DNA from: Chloroflexota bacterium
GTDB lineage: Bacteria; Chloroflexota; Limnocylindria; Limnocylindrales; CSP1-4
Assembly (NCBI GenBank): GCA_017853275.1
Contig: JAFMJV010000026.1
Span: 1 to 33,473 of the forward strand
DNA length: 33,473 nt
Reading direction: 5' to 3'
Position 1 is the first letter of the stretch. Every line of letters starts with the position of its first letter. A model generated the notes under the pieces. That model was not told where the DNA came from and ran no database searches. It worked only from the letters and a program-made list of their open reading frames with translations. The position numbers and the translations under genes are program-made. Of this stretch, positions 1-8,049 are shown piece after piece.

Positions 1-58
1 GGACGAGCGGCCCCCCGCTTCGGACCGGCCGGGCCTCCCCCCGGCGCGCCGCTCCGGC

Positions 59-64
59 TATCGT
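59..64 (+). promoter_or_regulatory. Candidate -10 element (TATCGT) for the heparinase-like gene
   Basis: TATCGT fits the TAnnnT form seen before many genes in this window. It would place a transcription start near position 71, giving a leader of about 33 bases that contains the purine-rich GAGGGAGAGGG just before the ATG at 105. No convincing -35 is visible. Bases 1-58 hold no gene I can recognise and may be the tail of an upstream gene or spacer. Confidence 0.35.
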
Positions 65-104
65 CCCCTCGCACACCGGAGGACCGGTCACGAGGGAGAG
101 GGCG

Positions 105-1937
105 ATGAACGAGCGCACGGGTCGCCAGGCGGCGGGGAGCCTCCTCCTCGCGCTCCTCGTCCTCATCGCCGCGCTCCCCGGGCATGCGCTCGCCGCCCGG
201 CCCCTTCCCGCGCCGATCCTCCCGCTCACCGCGGGGCTCCCCGTGGAGTGCCCGTCGCGCCGGGTGGGAGAGGGGAACGATGCGGTCACCCTCCGCCAGG
301 CGGACGACCTGATGGACGATCGCTACCGCCTCGGCGACCACCCCGAGATCCGGCTCCCGCACGATCTCACCTGGCGGGAGAACCCCTTCGGCGAGGGGAA
401 CTGGCTCGTCCGCTTCCACGGCCTCTCGTGGGTCCGGATCCTCCTGGACGCGTGGCGGATCTCCGGCGAGGAACGCTACGCGCGGCGGGCAGTCGCGGTC
501 ATCGAGGACTGGATCGTGGACAACCCGCGTGGCGCCGCCCGGAGCTGGTGGTCGTGGTACGACCAGGCGACGGGGATCCGGGCCGGCGTGATCGCCTGCG
601 CGGCCGGGATGCTCGGGATGACGCCCAGGATGCGCGACGGGCTCACCGTTCACGGCGCCCTCCTCGCGAGCGCCTCGTTCTACGTGGGGGTGGGGAACCA
701 CGCCCTGGACCAGGACCTCGGCCTGATGGACGCGGCGCGGGCGCTCCGGCGCCCGGACTGGCTGCGGATCGCCCGCGACCGGGTCGCGCGGCTCGTCCTG
801 GCGAGCGTCAGCCGCGCGGGTGTGACGAACGAGCAGTCCGTGGGCTACCAGCGCTACAACTACCAGCGCTATCTCGCGGCGCGGATCCGCCTCCAGCGCT
901 ACGGCGTGGGGCTCCCGGCGGGCTTCGGGCGGGTGGACCGGATGCCGGAGATGCTCGGCTGGGCGACCCTCCCGGACGGCCGCTACGACACGATCGGGGA
1001 TACCGAGCGGGACGTCGCGTGGGCGATCCCCGGGACGCTCGCGGAGTTCGCGGCCACGGCCGGCGCATCGGGCCCTCCCCCCGGCCGGACCCTCCGGCTC
1101 TACCGCGAGGACGGCTGGCTCTTCGCGCGCACCGGCTGGGGGAGCGAGCGTCCCTTCGGGGACGAGGTCGCATGGTCCCTCCGCTTCGGCCCGGCGCCCT
1201 ATATCCACGGCCACGCGGACGGGGGCTCGATCACCCTCTGGGGGGACGGTGCGCGCCAGGTCGTGGACCCCGGCAAGTTCACCTACACCTCCGGCACCTG
1301 GCGCGACTGGTTCACCGGACGCCACGCCCACAACGTGGTGAGCGGAGACGGGTTGCCGGACGGGGGCGCCTCGAGCGGCCTCAGCGCGTGGCGCGCGGAC
1401 GCGACCCGGATCGATGCCACGGTCGCCACGACCCAGGGGGCGGGGACGGCGATCGTCCGGCGGATCCTCTTCTCGCGCCACGGCGGCTGGCTGATCGTGG
1501 AGGACCGGGCGAGCTCCGCGGCCTCCCGGACCTGGCGCCAGCGCTGGCACCTCCCCGAGGATGCCGATCCGATGCTCGCGAAGGGGGCCGCCCACACCCG
1601 CCGCGAGGGCGGCAACCTCCTCATCCGGCCCCTTGCCGGGGGGGACCTCGCGATCGTCACCGGCGGAACGGATCCGATCGGCGGCTGGGTCTCGTGGCGC
1701 TACGGCGAGCGGATCGCCGCCCCGGTCGTGGAGGTGGTCCGGAGCGGGTCGAGCGCCCGCTGGATCACCCTCCTCGTCACCGGGCCGGGCCGTCCCACCG
1801 CGGAGGTGACCGACCTGGAGGTGACGGAGGACGGCTACCGCCTCACGATCGCCACGCGCGGCCGGACCGAACGGGTCGTCGTCACCCGGGACGGCTCGTC
1901 CGTGGAGGAGCTCCTCCCGCCCGCCCGGCGCGGCTGA
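105..1937 (+). CDS. Secreted heparinase II/III-like polysaccharide lyase
   Basis: Predicted to act outside the membrane on an acidic or uronic-acid-containing polysaccharide by beta-elimination; the substrate cannot be told. Residues 1-30 form a Sec signal peptide (Arg near the N terminus, a long Leu/Ala-rich core, and an ALA cleavage motif). Residues about 60-290 are the helical (alpha/alpha toroid) domain, including the QSVGYQRYNYQRY block near 243-255. From about 330 comes the beta-sandwich domain, with HGHAD at 368-372 and RHAHNVV at 406-412, typical of heparinase II/III C-terminal domains. At 610 residues it matches the usual length. The ATG at 105 is preceded by a good ribosome binding site. 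It stands alone, converging with the gene that ends at 1947 only 9 bases away. The family call is firm; the lyase activity and substrate are inferred. Confidence 0.8.
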   Translation: MNERTGRQAAGSLLLALLVLIAALPGHALAARPLPAPILPLTAGLPVECPSRRVGEGNDAVTLRQADDLMDDRYRLGDHPEIRLPHDLTWRENPFGEGNWLVRFHGLSWVRILLDAWRISGEERYARRAVAVIEDWIVDNPRGAARSWWSWYDQATGIRAGVIACAAGMLGMTPRMRDGLTVHGALLASASFYVGVGNHALDQDLGLMDAARALRRPDWLRIARDRVARLVLASVSRAGVTNEQSVGYQRYNYQRYLAARIRLQRYGVGLPAGFGRVDRMPEMLGWATLPDGRYDTIGDTERDVAWAIPGTLAEFAATAGASGPPPGRTLRLYREDGWLFARTGWGSERPFGDEVAWSLRFGPAPYIHGHADGGSITLWGDGARQVVDPGKFTYTSGTWRDWFTGRHAHNVVSGDGLPDGGASSGLSAWRADATRIDATVATTQGAGTAIVRRILFSRHGGWLIVEDRASSAASRTWRQRWHLPEDADPMLAKGAAHTRREGGNLLIRPLAGGDLAIVTGGTDPIGGWVSWRYGERIAAPVVEVVRSGSSARWITLLVTGPGRPTAEVTDLEVTEDGYRLTIATRGRTERVVVTRDGSSVEELLPPARRG

Positions 1938-1946
1938 TCGCCGACC

Positions 1947-2948
1947 CTAGCCCGCGCCGGCCCGCCGGAGCCGGTCCATGACGGCGCGCCCGATCCCGTC
2001 CTCCGGCACACCCTCCACGACGAGCGTCGCCACCCCGGCAGCCTCCGCGGACCGGAGGAGCGCGAAGAGCCGCGGGGCGAGGTCCGCGGCATCCCGGAAG
2101 CGCCCGATCTCGCGGACCCCCGCGGGCGCGGGAAAGCGGCTGACGATCCCGATCGACCCCGGCGCGGCGCTCGTGGCGAGCTCCCTCGCCAGGGCGACCG
2201 CTCCGTCCGGCGGCGCGACGAGGACCCGGCAGGCCGGCGCGTAGTGGCGGTGGCGCGTCCCCGGCGAGGCGGCGAGATCGGCGGGAGCCGCGCCCGTGCC
2301 CCCCGCGAGGGGCTCCGCGACCGCGGCGATCGCCTCGCGCGTCACCGCGCCGTCCCGGAGGATGACCGGCCGCTCCCCGCGCGCGTCCACGACCGTCGAT
2401 TCCAGGCCCACGGCGCAGGGGCCACCGTCCACGACGATCGCGATCGCGTCACCGAGCTCGGCCAGGACGTGGTCCGCCGTGGTGGGGGAGGGGCGCCCGG
2501 AGCGGTTCGCGGAGGGCGCAGCCACGGGGACGCCCGCCGCGCGCAGGAGGGCGAGCGCCACCGGGTGGGCGGGAACCCGCACGGCGACCGAATCGAGCCC
2601 GGCGGTGGCGGCGCGCGGCATCTCCGGCGCGGCATCCAGGACGAGGGTGAGCGGACCCGGCCAGAAGCGCGCGGCGAGCCGCTCCGCGAGCGGCGTGGGA
2701 CCCGTGGTCACCCGCCACGCCGTCGCGGCGTCCGGGGCATGGACGATCACCGGGTTGTCCGCAGGCCTGCCCTTCGCGTGGAAGATCCGGGCGACCGCAT
2801 CCGGGTCGAGCGCGTTCGCCCCGAGCCCGTAGACCGTCTCGGTGGGGAAGGCGACGAGCGCACCGGCCCGGAGCGCGGCCGCGGCCGGCGCCAGCTGGTC
2901 CGGGTCGGGTCCGGCAGGATCGGCGACGATCCGCCGCGCGCGGCTCAC
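1947..2948 (-). CDS. L-threonylcarbamoyladenylate synthase (Sua5/YrdC family)
   Basis: Makes threonylcarbamoyl-AMP from threonine, bicarbonate and ATP, the first step of t6A formation at position 37 of ANN-decoding tRNAs. The YrdC domain spans about residues 15-205, with PTETVYGLG at 35-43, the KGR lysine/arginine at 59-61 and SANRSG at 146-151. A C-terminal Sua5 domain begins at SPGTRHRHYAP (228-238), so this is the long Sua5 form (333 residues), not the short YrdC form. I chose the GTG at 2948 because it lies 10 bases after the preceding stop at 2959 and gives a normal N terminus. The open frame continues upstream to 3767, but only as a shadow of the neighbouring gene. It is a housekeeping gene placed last in what is otherwise a catabolic operon. 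Confidence 0.9.
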   Translation of the reverse strand: MSRARRIVADPAGPDPDQLAPAAAALRAGALVAFPTETVYGLGANALDPDAVARIFHAKGRPADNPVIVHAPDAATAWRVTTGPTPLAERLAARFWPGPLTLVLDAAPEMPRAATAGLDSVAVRVPAHPVALALLRAAGVPVAAPSANRSGRPSPTTADHVLAELGDAIAIVVDGGPCAVGLESTVVDARGERPVILRDGAVTREAIAAVAEPLAGGTGAAPADLAASPGTRHRHYAPACRVLVAPPDGAVALARELATSAAPGSIGIVSRFPAPAGVREIGRFRDAADLAPRLFALLRSAEAAGVATLVVEGVPEDGIGRAVMDRLRRAGAG

Positions 2949-2958
2949 GCGCCGCCGG

Positions 2959-4050
2959 TCAGGCGCCCCGGCCCGGGAGCTCGCCGGCGCGGACCAGGTG
3001 CTCGCGGCGCCACTCGCGCGCGTCCGGGATGCCGGAGAGGACGAGCGCGCGGTCGATCTCCTTCGTGAGGAGGTCGAGGGCGTGGCCCACGGCCGGCTCC
3101 CCGCCGAGCGGGAGCGCGAAGAGGACCGGCCGGCCGAGGAGGACCGCCCGCGCGCCGAGCGCGAGCGCGATGAGGACGTCCGTGCCGCGCCGGACCCCGC
3201 CGTCCATGAGGACGACACCGCGATCCCCGACCGCCTCCGCGATCGCGGGGAGCGCATCGAGCCCGGCGATCGCCATGTCCAGCTGGCGTCCGCCGTGGTT
3301 GGAGACGACGATCCCCGCGGCGCCCATCTCCACGGCACGCCGCGCGTCCTCCGGATGGAGGATCCCCTTGACGAGGACGGGCATCCGGGTGACGGAGAGG
3401 ACCCACGCGAGGTCGTCCCAGGAGTAGGTCGGCTGGATCGCGTCGTCCAGGACGCTCGTCCCGCGCTGTGAGCCCTCGCGCCGGATGAGGCAGTACTCCA
3501 CGCCCTTCGGGAGCCCGTAGCCGTCCCGGATGTCGCGCTCGCGGAGCCCGGTGACCGGCGTGTCGATCGTGAGGATGAGCGCCTCGTGGCCGGTCGCCTC
3601 CGCCTCCTCGATGAGCGCCTGCGAGCGCGCCCGGTCGGAGAGGAGGTAGAGCTGGAACCAGCGCGGCGCACCGGTGGCGGCGATCTCGTCGAAGCCCGCG
3701 CTCGCGCAGGTCGAGAGGCAGTAGGTGAGCCCGCGCGCCGCGGCCGCCCGCGCCACGGCGACCTCACCGTCCGGGTGGCCGTTCCGCTGGAGCGCCATCG
3801 GGGCGATCGCGAAGGGCTGCGGCCAGCGCCGCCCGAGGACCTCCACCGACGCGTCCCGCGGCGTGTTCGGGACGAACATCCGGGGGACGATCCGCCAGCG
3901 CTCGAAGGACGCGCGGTTGTCGCGCATCGAGACCTCGTCCGCGGCGCCGCCCGCGTAGTAGGCGCGCGGCCCCGGGGCCATCGCGGCCGCGCCCGCGGCC
4001 TCGATCTCCGCGAGGTTGAGACAGGCCTTCCAGGGCTCCTGCTCCGTCAT
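2959..4050 (-). CDS. FMN-dependent alpha-hydroxy-acid oxidase/dehydrogenase
   Basis: Oxidises an L-2-hydroxy acid to a 2-oxo acid with FMN, as in lactate oxidase, glycolate oxidase or LldD. The 363-residue TIM barrel keeps the family's catalytic set: Tyr32, Tyr135 in FQLY, Asp163 in TIDTP, Lys228 in VKGI, and His252/Arg255 in SNHGGRQLD. The phosphate-binding DGG and GRP segments lie near 283-308. There is no membrane segment of the mandelate dehydrogenase type. It starts 10 bases after the histidinol-dehydrogenase-like gene and ends 10 bases before the Sua5 gene, so it is co-transcribed with both. The neighbours suggest it acts late, on a hydroxy acid made by the upstream dehydrogenases. The exact substrate cannot be read from sequence. 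Confidence 0.88.
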   Translation of the reverse strand: MTEQEPWKACLNLAEIEAAGAAAMAPGPRAYYAGGAADEVSMRDNRASFERWRIVPRMFVPNTPRDASVEVLGRRWPQPFAIAPMALQRNGHPDGEVAVARAAAARGLTYCLSTCASAGFDEIAATGAPRWFQLYLLSDRARSQALIEEAEATGHEALILTIDTPVTGLRERDIRDGYGLPKGVEYCLIRREGSQRGTSVLDDAIQPTYSWDDLAWVLSVTRMPVLVKGILHPEDARRAVEMGAAGIVVSNHGGRQLDMAIAGLDALPAIAEAVGDRGVVLMDGGVRRGTDVLIALALGARAVLLGRPVLFALPLGGEPAVGHALDLLTKEIDRALVLSGIPDAREWRREHLVRAGELPGRGA

Positions 4051-4060
4051 CCCGGCCTCC

Positions 4061-5383
4061 CTACGCCAGCCCGCGGATGCGCATCGCGTTGGCGTGCGCG
4101 GGGAAGCCCTCGTGGTCCGCGAGGGCGAGGGTCGTGGGCGCGAGCGAGGCGAGCCCGTCCGCCGTCAGGTCCGCCACGGAGAGCGTGGTCAGGAAGGTGC
4201 GCGCCGTGACGCCACCGTTCACCTTGGCGAAGCCGCCGGTGGGGAGGGTCGCCGGGACGCCGATGCAGAAGTTCGCCGCGCTCACCGGGCTGTTCTGGCC
4301 GAGGAGGACCTCCCCGGCGTAGCGCAGCCGCGCGAGGTCGCGCTCCGGGTCGCGGGTCGCGATCTGGAGGTGCTCCGGCGCGTACTCGCCGGTGAAGTCC
4401 ACCGCGTCCGCGATCGTGTCGAAGAGGATCGCGCCGCCGAGGACGGTGACCGACGAGCGCGCGTAGGCCGCCCGCTGCTCCGGAAGGTCGGCGATCTGCT
4501 TCGCCGCCTCCGCATCCACCGCCTCCGCGAGCGCCCGCGAATCGGTGACCAGGATCGCCGCCGAATCCGGGCCGTGCTCCGCCTCGTTCAGGAGGTCCGC
4601 GGCGAGCCGGACCGGGTCCGCCGAATCGTCCGCGATGATCAGGCTCTCGGACGGGCCGCAGAGCATGTTCGTGGCCACGCCGCGCGTCTGGGCGAGGACC
4701 TGGGCGATCGTCACCGCGGGGCTCCCGGGGCCCACGACCTTGGCCACCTTCCCGATCCGCTCCGTCCCGGTCACGACCGCGGCCACGCCGGCCGGTCCGT
4801 TCGCACGCAGGACGCGGGTGATCCCGAGCTCGTACGCGGTGGCGAGGACCGCCGGGTCCACCTCCGCGGTGCCGGGCATCGGCGGGACGATGACGGTGAT
4901 CTCCGGGACCCCGGCCACCACGGCGGGGACGCCGATCATCACGAGGACGGAGGGGAAGGAGCCCTTCCCGCAGGGGACGAAGAGCCCGGCCGAGGGGATC
5001 GGCCGGTGGACCTCGCCGACGACGACGCCGGGCGCGATCTCCGTCCGCCACGCGGGCATCGCCGCGAGCTGCGCCTCGTTGAAGGCGCGCACCTGGCGGA
5101 TCGCGACCCGGATCGCGGCGAGGAGCGCGGGGTCCAGGCCGGCGTGCGCGGCCGCGATCGCGGCCTGGGAGACGAGAAGCTCGTCCGGGGTGATCTCCGC
5201 CTTGTCGAAGGTCCGCGTCGCGTCGCAGACGGCGGCGTCGCCGCGCGCCGCCACGTCCGCATAGATGCGCTCGATCGCGCTCACGAGACCGGGGTCGAAG
5301 ATCGTGTGCGTGGAGCGGGCGTGGATCTGGGCGCGCTCGGCGGGATCGAGCTCGGACCAGACGCGCAGGGACAGAAGCTTCAT
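4061..5383 (-). CDS. Histidinol-dehydrogenase-family alcohol dehydrogenase, probably not HisD
   Basis: An NAD-dependent enzyme of the HisD fold (440 residues; E. coli HisD has 434). Family blocks are clear: CGPSESLIIAD at 242-252, EAEHGPD at 267-273, YAPEHLQ at 334-340 and the C-terminal EGFPAH at 425-430. The catalytic Glu/His pair (Glu337, His338) and two zinc-ligand histidines (His270, His430) are kept. By hand alignment to E. coli HisD, three positions differ: Gln259 is Glu267, Asp360 is Asn371 and His367 is Ala378. HisD paralogues that oxidise other primary alcohols to acids are known, for example HpsN, which acts on dihydroxypropanesulfonate. The gene sits among transport and oxidation genes with no other his gene nearby. 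Its ATG overlaps the stop of the upstream dehydrogenase (ATGA). The fold is certain; the substrate is unknown. Confidence 0.85.
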   Translation of the reverse strand: MKLLSLRVWSELDPAERAQIHARSTHTIFDPGLVSAIERIYADVAARGDAAVCDATRTFDKAEITPDELLVSQAAIAAAHAGLDPALLAAIRVAIRQVRAFNEAQLAAMPAWRTEIAPGVVVGEVHRPIPSAGLFVPCGKGSFPSVLVMIGVPAVVAGVPEITVIVPPMPGTAEVDPAVLATAYELGITRVLRANGPAGVAAVVTGTERIGKVAKVVGPGSPAVTIAQVLAQTRGVATNMLCGPSESLIIADDSADPVRLAADLLNEAEHGPDSAAILVTDSRALAEAVDAEAAKQIADLPEQRAAYARSSVTVLGGAILFDTIADAVDFTGEYAPEHLQIATRDPERDLARLRYAGEVLLGQNSPVSAANFCIGVPATLPTGGFAKVNGGVTARTFLTTLSVADLTADGLASLAPTTLALADHEGFPAHANAMRIRGLA

Positions 5384-6177
5384 GCGGACCTCCCACCGTC
5401 GATGATGACGGACGAACCGGTGATATAGGACGCCTCCGGGGAGGCGAGGAAGGCGATCGTGGCCGCGATCTCGTCCGGGGACGCGACCCGGCCGAGCGGG
5501 ATGTGGCCGAGGATGCCCGCGAGCATCGCAGGGTCCGCGAGGTAGGCCTCCGTCATCGGTGTCCGGACGTAGCCCGGGCAGACCGCGTTCACCCGGATCC
5601 CGCGCGGCGCGAGATCGAGGGCGAGCGAGCGGGCGAGGAGGACGGCAGCGCCCTTGGACGCGTTGTAGTCGGCGAAGCCCGTCTCCGTCTGGAAGGCGTT
5701 CACGGAGGCCACGAGGACGATCGACCCGCCACCCGCGGTCATCCTCCGCGCGGTGGCCTGGCTCGCGAGGAGGAGCCCCCGCACGTTGACGTCCATGACG
5801 CGCGCGAAGGTCTCCGGGTCGAGCGCGAGCGCGTCCTTCCCCTCGCCATCGATCCCCGCGGCCGCCACGAGGACGTGGAGCCCGCCCGCAAGGGCCTCCG
5901 CATCCGCGGCCGCGCGCTCCATGGCGGCCGGATCCGTCACGTCCGCCACCCGGCCCGCGACGGCGGGGACGGGTCCACCGCTCCCCGCCCACGCGGCCTG
6001 CGCGAGCGCCCGGAGCTCCCGCTCCGCGGCGGCGACCTTCTCCGGGGTCCGGCCCACGACGAGGACGGCGGCCCCTTCCGCGACGAGACGGCGCGCCGCG
6101 CCGAGCCCGATCCCGGACGAACCACCCGTCACGAGCGCGCCGCGCCCGCGGAATCGGCGACCGTCTCCCAGCTCCAT
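5380..6177 (-). CDS. Short-chain dehydrogenase/reductase (SDR)
   Basis: A classical SDR of 265 residues that oxidises an alcohol or sugar carbon with NAD(P). It shows TGGSSGIG at 17-24 for cofactor binding, the structural AAAG at 105-108, and the catalytic Ser158, Tyr171 and Lys175 (YNASK). The C-terminal PGYVRTPM and ITGSSVIIDGG segments are typical of the family. Arg43 (VGRT) just after the second strand would suit NADP, but this is weak evidence. The ATG at 6177 is preceded by a TACCCT element 7 bases away, suggesting its own leaderless promoter as well as read-through from upstream. Its stop overlaps the start of the HisD-like gene, so the two are translationally coupled and may act in sequence. 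Confidence 0.9.
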   Translation of the reverse strand: MELGDGRRFRGRGALVTGGSSGIGLGAARRLVAEGAAVLVVGRTPEKVAAAERELRALAQAAWAGSGGPVPAVAGRVADVTDPAAMERAAADAEALAGGLHVLVAAAGIDGEGKDALALDPETFARVMDVNVRGLLLASQATARRMTAGGGSIVLVASVNAFQTETGFADYNASKGAAVLLARSLALDLAPRGIRVNAVCPGYVRTPMTEAYLADPAMLAGILGHIPLGRVASPDEIAATIAFLASPEASYITGSSVIIDGGRSA

Positions 6178-6184
6178 CGCGGGA

Positions 6185-6190
6185 AGGGTA
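6185..6190 (-). promoter_or_regulatory. Candidate -10 (TACCCT) for a leaderless SDR transcript
   Basis: On the minus strand CGCTACCCT is followed by seven bases and then the ATG at 6177, so transcription would begin at or next to the start codon. It lies in the 28-base gap after the hydrolase gene. It would let SDR, HisD-like, oxidase and Sua5 genes be expressed apart from the transporter. No -35 stands out. Confidence 0.4.
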
Positions 6191-6205
6191 GCGGAGCCGC
6201 GTCGC

Positions 6206-7234
6206 TCAGCCGGGAGCCTGCCCGCACAGGAGGCGGGCCGGGTTCGCGACGAGGAGCTGCGGGAGCGCCGATCCGGGGAGACCGGCCGCGCGGAGGATCG
6301 CCGGCACGCCGGTGAGGAGATGGTCGTAGCCGCGCCCGCCGAAGGCACGCAGCTGGCTCTTCGTGCACACGTCCTGGGCGAGGAGGAGCCGGTCCGCCCA
6401 GCCTTCCTCCCACGCCGCGCGGACCGCGGCCGCCCGCTGCGCATCGGTCGGCATCCCGCGTCCGCCGTAGGCGTCCTCGTCGCCCCAGATGTCGATCGAG
6501 ACCGAGACGCCCCGCGCGGCGAGCGAGCGGATGATGCCGAGGTCGCCGAGCGAAGGGTCGAGGTGGCAGAGCGCGACGCGCGCCGGGTCCACCCCCGCAT
6601 CCAGGATGCGGTCCACGATCGCGTGCCCGTTCCCGCCCCACGGATCGAGGTGGACGAAGAGCGCGACGCCGCTCTCCCGCTGTGCCCGGCAGGCCGCCGC
6701 CAGGACGCGCGCCTCCACCGGATCGAGCGGATCCGACGTCCCGATCTCCCCGATGACCCCCGCCCGCACCCCGTCCGTCCCCACCTCCAGGTCGTGGAGG
6801 ATCTCCGCGAGAAGCGCATCCTCCGAGCGGCCGGCCAGCTCGGGTGGATGGGCGCGCGCGATGTAGCGGCCGCAGCCCATGACGATCCGCAGCCCGCTCC
6901 GCTCGGAGAGCGCCCGGAGCCGGCGCGGATCCCGACCGATCTCCGGGAGCGTCAGATCGACGATCGTCCCGCCCCCGGCCGCCCGGAAGCGGCCGATCTC
7001 CGCGGCGGCCAGGTCGAGATCGTCCAGGACGAGGTTGTCGCGCACCGCGAAGGGGTTCGCGCGGACCGTGGTCTCGCTCTCCGGACCCACGCGCAGCGCG
7101 GCGATCCGCTCCCCCTCTGCATCCGCGGGGGGATCGAACCAGCAGCCGAGGTCGATGAGGAGGTGCTCGTGGACGCTCGTCACGCCGAGCGCATCCGCCG
7201 CCGCGGGCCCGGTGACCGTCCGGACCGTGGTCAC
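6206..7234 (-). CDS. Phosphotriesterase-family metal-dependent hydrolase (probable lactonase)
   Basis: An amidohydrolase-fold enzyme of 342 residues with a binuclear metal site. Metal ligands visible in order are His22 and His24 (HEH), Glu163 in IGEIG, His195 in FVHLDP, His224 in LCHLDPS and Asp288 in LAQDV. A bridging Glu instead of a carboxylated Lys resembles E. coli PHP and many phosphotriesterase-like lactonases rather than true phosphotriesterases. Natural substrates of such proteins are usually lactones or esters, so opening a lactone made by one of the operon dehydrogenases is a reasonable guess. The GTG start at 7234 overlaps the stop of the transporter ATPase gene (GTGA). The frame is open further upstream but only antisense to nothing recognisable, so I start here. 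Confidence 0.82.
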   Translation of the reverse strand: MTTVRTVTGPAAADALGVTSVHEHLLIDLGCWFDPPADAEGERIAALRVGPESETTVRANPFAVRDNLVLDDLDLAAAEIGRFRAAGGGTIVDLTLPEIGRDPRRLRALSERSGLRIVMGCGRYIARAHPPELAGRSEDALLAEILHDLEVGTDGVRAGVIGEIGTSDPLDPVEARVLAAACRAQRESGVALFVHLDPWGGNGHAIVDRILDAGVDPARVALCHLDPSLGDLGIIRSLAARGVSVSIDIWGDEDAYGGRGMPTDAQRAAAVRAAWEEGWADRLLLAQDVCTKSQLRAFGGRGYDHLLTGVPAILRAAGLPGSALPQLLVANPARLLCGQAPG

Positions 7235-8049
7235 CCGCGCGGGGCGGCCGGCGCGCCGTCGAAGCCGGGCTCGATCGCGACCGCCTCGGCACGGATCGAG
7301 GCGAGGATCCGGTGGCGCAGGCGGAGGAACTCCGGTGTCTCCTGGAGGTCGAGGTCGCGCGGCCGGGGGAGGGGGATCGCGACCTCCTCCTTGATCCGGC
7401 CGGGGCGGTTGCTCATCACGAGGACGCGGTCGGAGATCGTCACCGCCTCCTCCACGTCGTGGGTCACGAAGAGGACGGTGAGCCGGTGCGATTCCCAGAT
7501 CCGGACGAGGAGCTCCTGCATGAGGAGCCGGGTCTGCGCATCGAGCGCACCGAAGGGCTCGTCCATGAGGAGGATGCGCGGCCGGTAGCAGAGCGCCCGG
7601 GCGATCGCGACGCGTTGCTTCATCCCGCCCGAGAGGCTCCGGGGGAGGGCGTCCGCGAAGCCGGCGAGTCCGACGAGCGCGAGGTGCTCGTCCGCGATCC
7701 GGCGCCGCTCCGCCGCGCTCCGCCCCTCGCCCTTGAGGGCGAACTCGATGTTCTGGCGCGCCGTGAGCCACGGCAGGAGGGTGTACTGCTGGAAGACGAC
7801 GCCGCGGTCGCGCCCGGGGCCGGAGATCGGGCGGCCCGCCACGCGCACGGTCCCCGCGCTCGGCTCGATCAGCCCGGCGACGATCGAGAGGAGGGTCGAC
7901 TTGCCGCAGCCCGAGGTCCCCACGATCGAGACGAACTCGTTCTCGCCGACCGTGAGATCGAGCGGCGCGAGCGCCTCCACCGGCTGCCGGCCGGGGAAGG
8001 TCTTCGCGACCCCCTCGATCGCGAGGAGCGGGGTGCCGCCGCCGCTCAC
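7231..8049 (-). CDS. ABC transporter ATPase, taurine/nitrate/sulfonate type
   Basis: Powers import by the adjacent permease and binding protein. The 272-residue protein has the Walker A motif GTSGCGKST at 44-52, Q-loop glutamines at 87-88, the signature LSGGM at 139-143, and Walker B ILLMDEP with Asp163/Glu164. The segment FGALDAQTR after Walker B is characteristic of the SsuB/TauB/NrtD group. The GTG start at 8049 overlaps the permease stop (GTGA), and its own stop overlaps the start of the hydrolase gene, so transport and hydrolysis are tightly linked in expression. The substrate is an organic anion or related small molecule; this subfamily also carries aromatic acids and pyrimidine precursors, so sulfonate is not proven. 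Confidence 0.92.
   Translation of the reverse strand: MSGGGTPLLAIEGVAKTFPGRQPVEALAPLDLTVGENEFVSIVGTSGCGKSTLLSIVAGLIEPSAGTVRVAGRPISGPGRDRGVVFQQYTLLPWLTARQNIEFALKGEGRSAAERRRIADEHLALVGLAGFADALPRSLSGGMKQRVAIARALCYRPRILLMDEPFGALDAQTRLLMQELLVRIWESHRLTVLFVTHDVEEAVTISDRVLVMSNRPGRIKEEVAIPLPRPRDLDLQETPEFLRLRHRILASIRAEAVAIEPGFDGAPAAPRG

Noticed and set aside
1947-3767. A 606-codon frame read as one fused protein
   Set aside because: Only the last 333 codons are the Sua5 protein; the upstream part is Ser/Arg-rich out-of-frame translation of the hydroxy-acid oxidase gene.
4061-5383. Calling this gene hisD of histidine biosynthesis
   Set aside because: Three family positions are changed, no other his gene is near, and the neighbours are transport and oxidation genes.
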